Part shown: positions 59,622 through 64,000 of the stretch, in pieces
Position numbering within the stretch: position 1 is the stretch's first letter
Layout of the letters: every line of letters starts with the position of its first letter
Assembly (NCBI RefSeq): GCF_031128465.2
Contig: NZ_CP155618.1
Location: 2,241,501-2,305,500 of the forward strand
Source: Mariniflexile litorale
GTDB taxonomy: Bacteria > Bacteroidota > Bacteroidia > Flavobacteriales > Flavobacteriaceae
Length of the DNA stretch: 64,000 nt
Direction of reading: 5' to 3'
Made by a program: the position numbers and the translations under genes
Notes under the pieces: model-generated
What the model saw: the letters and a program-made list of their open reading frames with translations, nothing else
The model's database searches: none
Told to the model about the DNA's origin: nothing

Positions 59622-62600
59622 ATGAAAAGAACCATCCAATACTTATGTGTGTTTTTCATAGTGATAAATGTGTTTTCTTGCAAAAAATCGCAAGAAAATC
59701 AAACGTCCTATTTCGAGCCTACACAAGAAAGTGCACAATCATGGGTGTATTGGTATTGGATGAAAAGTGCGTATTCTAAGGAAGGTATTACAGCCGATTT
59801 AGAAGCCATGAAAAAGGCAGGCATTCGAGGCGCTTATTTAATGACCATTAAAGGACCAGATGAAGAACCATTAATTGATTCACCTATTTTGCAGTTAAGC
59901 AAAGAGTTTTGGGATATGGTGCATTGGGCATTAACCGAAGCCGATAGATTAGGTTTAAAAATTGCTTTTCATGCAGCCGATGGTTTTGCTGTGGCTGGTG
60001 GACCATGGATTACTCCGGAAATGTCTATGCAAAAAGTCGTTTGGGCTGATACTATTTTGGACGGGAATGACATTAAGAAATTAAAGTTGCCGCTTCCAAA
60101 GCATTATAAAGATTACTATGTAGATATTGCTACGTTTGCCATTTCAGTTAGTAATAGTTATAAAACATCATTAGAGATACAACCTGAAATAACTACTTCA
60201 ATAAATAACTCAGACGTTTCTTTTTTAAGTGATAATTTAAAGGAGCAAACCCAATTTAAGTTGTCTGAACCTGGTTGGATTCAATATGAATTTAAGGAAT
60301 CATTTACGTGTAAATCTATTCAAATAGAAACCAAAGGCAATAATTATCAAGCCCACAGGTTAATTGTTGAGGTTAGTAATGATGGTGAAAATTTTAAAAG
60401 TTTAGGGAGATTAGAAACACCGCGGTCTGGTTGGCAAGATACCGATGCTTTTTACACACATAGTCTAGCGTCTACTACGGCAAAGTTTTTTCGATTTGTT
60501 TACAATCCAGAAGGCTCAGAACCAGGAGCTGAAGATTTAGACATGGCTAAATGGAATCAAGGTTTAAAGGTTACTAAAATTATACTGTCTGGAGAGCCTT
60601 TGATAGATAACTATCAAGGAAAATCTGGAGCAGTTTGGAGAATTAGTCCAAAAACATCAGAATCAAAAATCACGAAAGAGGATTGTGTAGATACACAAAA
60701 GATGGTAAATATATCTCAATTTGTTGATAAAAAAGGCGTGTTAAATTGGAATGCTCCAAAAGGAAACTGGAAGATTATAAGGTTTGGTCACACATCTACA
60801 GGTCATGAAAATGCAACGGGAGGAGCGGGAAAAGGTTTAGAAGTAGATAAGTTTAACCCTGAGGCGATTCGATTTCAGTTAGATCATTGGTTTGGTGAAA
60901 TGTTAAGAACAGCAGGTCCAGAATTAGCTTCTAGAGTGGTGGAAATTCTTCATTTAGATAGTTGGGAATGTGGTAGTCAAAATTGGTCGCCTGTTTTTCA
61001 AGCCGAGTTTAAAAAACGTAGAGGATACGATATTGTGAAGTATTTGCCAGTCATGGCAGGAATTCCGCTAGATGATATAGAAACTTCTGAAAATATTTTA
61101 TACGATATCAGAAAAACCATTTCAGAATTAATTACCGATAATTTCTTTGCAACTTTAGCAGACGAAGCTAAAAAATCAGGTGTAAAATTTAGTTCAGAAA
61201 ATGTAGCTCCAACGATGCCGAGTGATGGATTGTTACACTTTAAATACATCGATTATCCAAGTGGTGAATTTTGGTTAAAAAGCCCAACGCACGATAAACC
61301 AAACGATATGTTAGATGCTATTTCAGGTGGACATATATATGGAAAAGATATCATTCAAGCGGAAGCATTTACTCAGTTAAGAATGGATTGGGATGAACAT
61401 CCAGGAAATTTAAAAACCTTGGCAGATAGAGATTATGCTTTAGGAATCAACCGATTTTTTTATCATGTTTTCGTGCACAATCCGTGGGTAGACAAAAAGC
61501 CAGGAATGACATTAGATGGCATTGGAACTTTTTTTCAACGCGATCAAACATGGTGGGGACCCGGAAAGGCTTTTTTTGATTATTGTCAACGCGTACAATT
61601 TCATTTGCAAAAAGGAAATCCTGTTATAGATTTTGCAGTATTTACTGGAGAAGAAATTCCATCAAGGTCGTTGTTGCCAGGTCGGTTAGTGCCATTCATT
61701 CCAAATGTTTTTGGTAAAGAAAGAGTTGCATCCGAAAAAGTACGCTTGGAGAATACAGGACAACCTTCAGCAAGAATGCCTAAAGAGGTTCGTTATTCTA
61801 AAAATAGTACTGATTTATCAAAATGGGTAAATGCATTAAATGGTTATAAATACGATTCATTTAATAGCGATGTGTTATTAAATGCTTATGTAAAGGATGG
61901 AAATGTAATCTTTTCAGAAAAAGTAGCGTATAAGTTTTTAATTTTTCCAGGGCAGACTAAAATGTCACCAAATAACATGATGTCTCTAGCTGTAGCTGAA
62001 AAAATGTTAGCATTGGTAAAAGACGGGGCAACTATTTTTGTAAATAAGAAACCAAATAGCATCCCAGGAAAACATAGTGATAAAGACAAACAAGTATGGC
62101 AAAAAGTAATTGATGAATTGTGGGGCGGACAAGGAGAATCACAATGGAAATTAGGTAAAGGGAAAGTAATTAAATTACCATATCTAGGAAATGATTTTTC
62201 AGAATTTGGAATTCAACCAGATGTTATTTTAGCAAAAAAGGATGCAAATACAATTGCTTGGGCACATCGAGAAACGGCTAACGAACACGTTTATTTTCTT
62301 TCAAATCAAGGAGAAGAAAAAAGACAGGTTGAGGTAGCGTTTAGGGTTTCAGGTAAAATACCCGAGTTATTTCATCCAATCACTAATAAAACAATGGGAT
62401 TAAAAAACTGGAAGATTGAAAAAGGAAGAACCATTATTCCTTTGCAATTTGAAGCTAATGAATCTTATATTATTATATTTAAAGAAGCTACCAATAAAAA
62501 AGATTCATATGGAAATCAAAATTGGTCAGAATTTAAAACAGTTCAAACTTTAAATGAAGATTGGAGGCTTCAATTTGATAAAGAATTTCATGGACCAGCG

Positions 62601-63023
62601 AAACTTCTTGAAATAAATAAACTTTTCGATTGGAGTACGTCAACTAATGATAGTATAAAATATTACTCAGGAACTGCTAAATATTCCAAAACGTTCAATT
62701 GGAAAGAAGCTTCAACATATAATTTACACTTGCAATTTCAAGAAATTAATAATATTGCAAGTATCGAAATAAATGGAAAAAATTGTGGAACGCTATGGAC
62801 ATATCCATATCGAGTAAATATTTCTGAAGCTATTAAAAAAGGACAAAACACTCTCATTGTTAAGCTTACCAATACTTGGGCGAATAGATTAATAGGCGAT
62901 CAAAAATTACTAGAAAAGGACCGATTAACATGGACGACAGCTCCGTTTAGATTAGAAGGAAACCCGTTGTTGAAATCGGGTTTGTTAGGAGATATTAAAA
63001 TAGTAAAAGAACAAAAACAATAA
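59622..63023 (+). CDS. GH106 alpha-L-rhamnosidase, lipoprotein
   Basis: The 1133-residue product has a lipobox Cys at about 20 (NVFSCKK). The GH106 opening SWVYWYWMKSAYSKEGI and IRGAYLM is followed by LKIAFHAADGFAVAGGPW. About residues 200-330 look like an inserted F5/8-type or galactose-binding domain. The catalytic core includes HLDSWECGSQNWSPVF and ISGGHIYGKDIIQAEAFTQL. The C-terminus (IASIEINGKNCGTLWTYPYR) is another beta-sandwich. GH106 enzymes release alpha-L-rhamnose from rhamnogalacturonan, so together with GH78 they mark rhamnose-rich pectin. Its ATG directly follows the stop of the LacZ-type gene. Confidence 0.92.
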   Translation: MKRTIQYLCVFFIVINVFSCKKSQENQTSYFEPTQESAQSWVYWYWMKSAYSKEGITADLEAMKKAGIRGAYLMTIKGPDEEPLIDSPILQLSKEFWDMVHWALTEADRLGLKIAFHAADGFAVAGGPWITPEMSMQKVVWADTILDGNDIKKLKLPLPKHYKDYYVDIATFAISVSNSYKTSLEIQPEITTSINNSDVSFLSDNLKEQTQFKLSEPGWIQYEFKESFTCKSIQIETKGNNYQAHRLIVEVSNDGENFKSLGRLETPRSGWQDTDAFYTHSLASTTAKFFRFVYNPEGSEPGAEDLDMAKWNQGLKVTKIILSGEPLIDNYQGKSGAVWRISPKTSESKITKEDCVDTQKMVNISQFVDKKGVLNWNAPKGNWKIIRFGHTSTGHENATGGAGKGLEVDKFNPEAIRFQLDHWFGEMLRTAGPELASRVVEILHLDSWECGSQNWSPVFQAEFKKRRGYDIVKYLPVMAGIPLDDIETSENILYDIRKTISELITDNFFATLADEAKKSGVKFSSENVAPTMPSDGLLHFKYIDYPSGEFWLKSPTHDKPNDMLDAISGGHIYGKDIIQAEAFTQLRMDWDEHPGNLKTLADRDYALGINRFFYHVFVHNPWVDKKPGMTLDGIGTFFQRDQTWWGPGKAFFDYCQRVQFHLQKGNPVIDFAVFTGEEIPSRSLLPGRLVPFIPNVFGKERVASEKVRLENTGQPSARMPKEVRYSKNSTDLSKWVNALNGYKYDSFNSDVLLNAYVKDGNVIFSEKVAYKFLIFPGQTKMSPNNMMSLAVAEKMLALVKDGATIFVNKKPNSIPGKHSDKDKQVWQKVIDELWGGQGESQWKLGKGKVIKLPYLGNDFSEFGIQPDVILAKKDANTIAWAHRETANEHVYFLSNQGEEKRQVEVAFRVSGKIPELFHPITNKTMGLKNWKIEKGRTIIPLQFEANESYIIIFKEATNKKDSYGNQNWSEFKTVQTLNEDWRLQFDKEFHGPAKLLEINKLFDWSTSTNDSIKYYSGTAKYSKTFNWKEASTYNLHLQFQEINNIASIEINGKNCGTLWTYPYRVNISEAIKKGQNTLIVKLTNTWANRLIGDQKLLEKDRLTWTTAPFRLEGNPLLKSGLLGDIKIVKEQKQ

Positions 63024-63024
63024 A

Positions 63025-64000
63025 ATGAAAAAACACTTTATTATAACCGTTTTATGTTTGCTGGGAAGTTTTCAAATACATGCAGAAATAAAATTACCAG
63101 CCTTGTTTACAGACAATATGATGTTACAACAAGACATGGAAGCACCTATTTGGGGATGGGCGAATAAAAATGAAAAAATCACCATTCAAACGTCATGGGA
63201 TTCTAAAGTCTATGAAATAAAAACAGATAGCGATGGTAAATGGAAACTAAAAGTAAAAACGCCGAAAGCGGGATTTACAATTTATAGCATTACAGTTTCG
63301 CAGGGATCAGATTCAAAAACCATTAAAAACATTCTAATTGGTGAGGTTTGGTTATGTTCAGGACAATCCAACATGGAAATGCCTTTAAAAGGATTTACAG
63401 GGCAACCGGTTAAAGGTGGAAACGAAGCTATTGTGCATTCAACAAACCCGAATATTAGATTTATTAGTGTTCCTAGAGCTACCGTTTTAGAACCAAAAAA
63501 TGATTTTGAGGGTAAATGGGAAGTAGCATCACCACGAACTACAGGTAATTTTAGTGCCACGGCTTGGTATTTTGGCTCGTTACTTCAAGAAGTATTGCAA
63601 ATTCCTATTGGATTAGTTGAAGTGTCTTACGGAGGTTCTAATGCGGAGGCTTGGATGAATTCAGAAATGCTTAAAGATTTTAAAAATATTTCAATCCCTA
63701 AAAAGAAAGAAGATTTTAAAGAAGCCCCAAATCGTGAAGCAACCACGTTGTTTAATGGCATGCTATCACCAGTAATTGGTTACGGTATTAAAGGAGTTAT
63801 TTGGTATCAAGGAGAATCGAATCGTGACAGACCTTTCGAATATAAAGATTTGTTTAAAAAAATGGTATCTTCTTGGAGAGGGTTATGGAATCAAGGTGAG
63901 TTTCCGTTTTATTTTGCACAAATTGCCCCATTTGATTATACACGATATCATCCAAATGATTATTTAGAAAAATATAATTCAGCGTATTTAAGAGAAGCAC
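63025..64000 (+). CDS. Sialate O-acetylesterase-like esterase, N-terminal part (cut by window end)
   Basis: The gene starts at 63025, one base after the GH106 stop, and runs off the right edge with 325 codons visible. A signal peptide (MKKHFIITVLCLLGSF, cleavage near IHAE) is followed by the family opening LPALFTDNMMLQQD, the nucleophile motif WLCSGQSNMEMP and VSYGGSNAEAW, then WYQGESNRDRPFEYKDLF and the FPFYFAQIAPF stretch. The last DxxH motif is beyond the edge. It is a paralogue of the enzyme at 3858-5804 but without the jelly-roll insert in the visible part. In this run it probably deacetylates rhamnogalacturonan. Confidence 0.9.
   Translation, partial: MKKHFIITVLCLLGSFQIHAEIKLPALFTDNMMLQQDMEAPIWGWANKNEKITIQTSWDSKVYEIKTDSDGKWKLKVKTPKAGFTIYSITVSQGSDSKTIKNILIGEVWLCSGQSNMEMPLKGFTGQPVKGGNEAIVHSTNPNIRFISVPRATVLEPKNDFEGKWEVASPRTTGNFSATAWYFGSLLQEVLQIPIGLVEVSYGGSNAEAWMNSEMLKDFKNISIPKKKEDFKEAPNREATTLFNGMLSPVIGYGIKGVIWYQGESNRDRPFEYKDLFKKMVSSWRGLWNQGEFPFYFAQIAPFDYTRYHPNDYLEKYNSAYLREA

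Overview
The window is AT-rich DNA from a Bacteroidota member, most likely a Flavobacteriaceae species. This rests on three SusC/SusD-type signals: two susC/susD pairs, two ECF sigma / FecR anti-sigma pairs, and long runs of secreted or lipoprotein carbohydrate-active enzymes. No rRNA, tRNA, CRISPR array, transposase or integrase was seen. Almost everything concerns breakdown of plant-type cell-wall polysaccharides (pectin and xyloglucan).

Layout. (1) 1-3841, plus strand: a pectin cluster with the end of a pectinesterase, an uncharacterised outer-membrane-like protein, a CE12-type rhamnogalacturonan acetylesterase and a GH28. (2) 27018-3858, minus strand: a xyloglucan utilisation locus. In transcription order it holds ECF sigma, FecR, STN-type SusC, SusD, a surface glycan-binding lipoprotein with three similar modules, GH31 alpha-xylosidase with a PA14 insert, GH3, BACON-GH5, GH39, GH42, GH29 and a sialate-O-acetylesterase-like enzyme. 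(3) 38582-27170, minus strand: a second sigma/FecR/STN-SusC/SusD set, then a terminator, a GH28 and two Gfo/Idh/MocA oxidoreductases, which points to a pectic substrate. (4) An AraC-family regulator (39829-38900, minus) diverges from a long plus-strand run, 40177-64000. That run holds a beta-helix enzyme fused to a rhamnose-mutarotase-like domain, a cytoplasmic GH31, a PhyH-type dioxygenase, a sodium/sugar symporter, a TIM-barrel isomerase, a decayed rhamnosidase fragment, an MFS transporter, GH78, two GH2, a five-bladed propeller enzyme, GH106 and a sialate-O-acetylesterase-like gene cut by the window edge. Two rhamnosidase families with beta-galactosidases and acetylesterases suggest rhamnogalacturonan (RG-I, or side chains related to RG-II).

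How the parts should work together. In regions 2 and 3 the SusC proteins carry an N-terminal STN signalling domain, so glycan import is expected to signal through FecR to release the cognate ECF sigma. Surface enzymes cut the polymer, SusC/D import oligosaccharides, and periplasmic exo-enzymes finish them. Region 4 has no SusC/D of its own but has two inner-membrane sugar transporters and cytoplasmic enzymes, so it probably completes catabolism of fragments imported elsewhere.

Items most worth a second look: a nearly identical hairpin about 60 bases upstream of both susC genes; a 28-bp perfect direct repeat and a dead rhamnosidase N-terminus flanking a compositionally odd MFS gene; the secreted beta-helix / mutarotase fusion; and strong hairpins inside the polysaccharide operons that could set differential expression.
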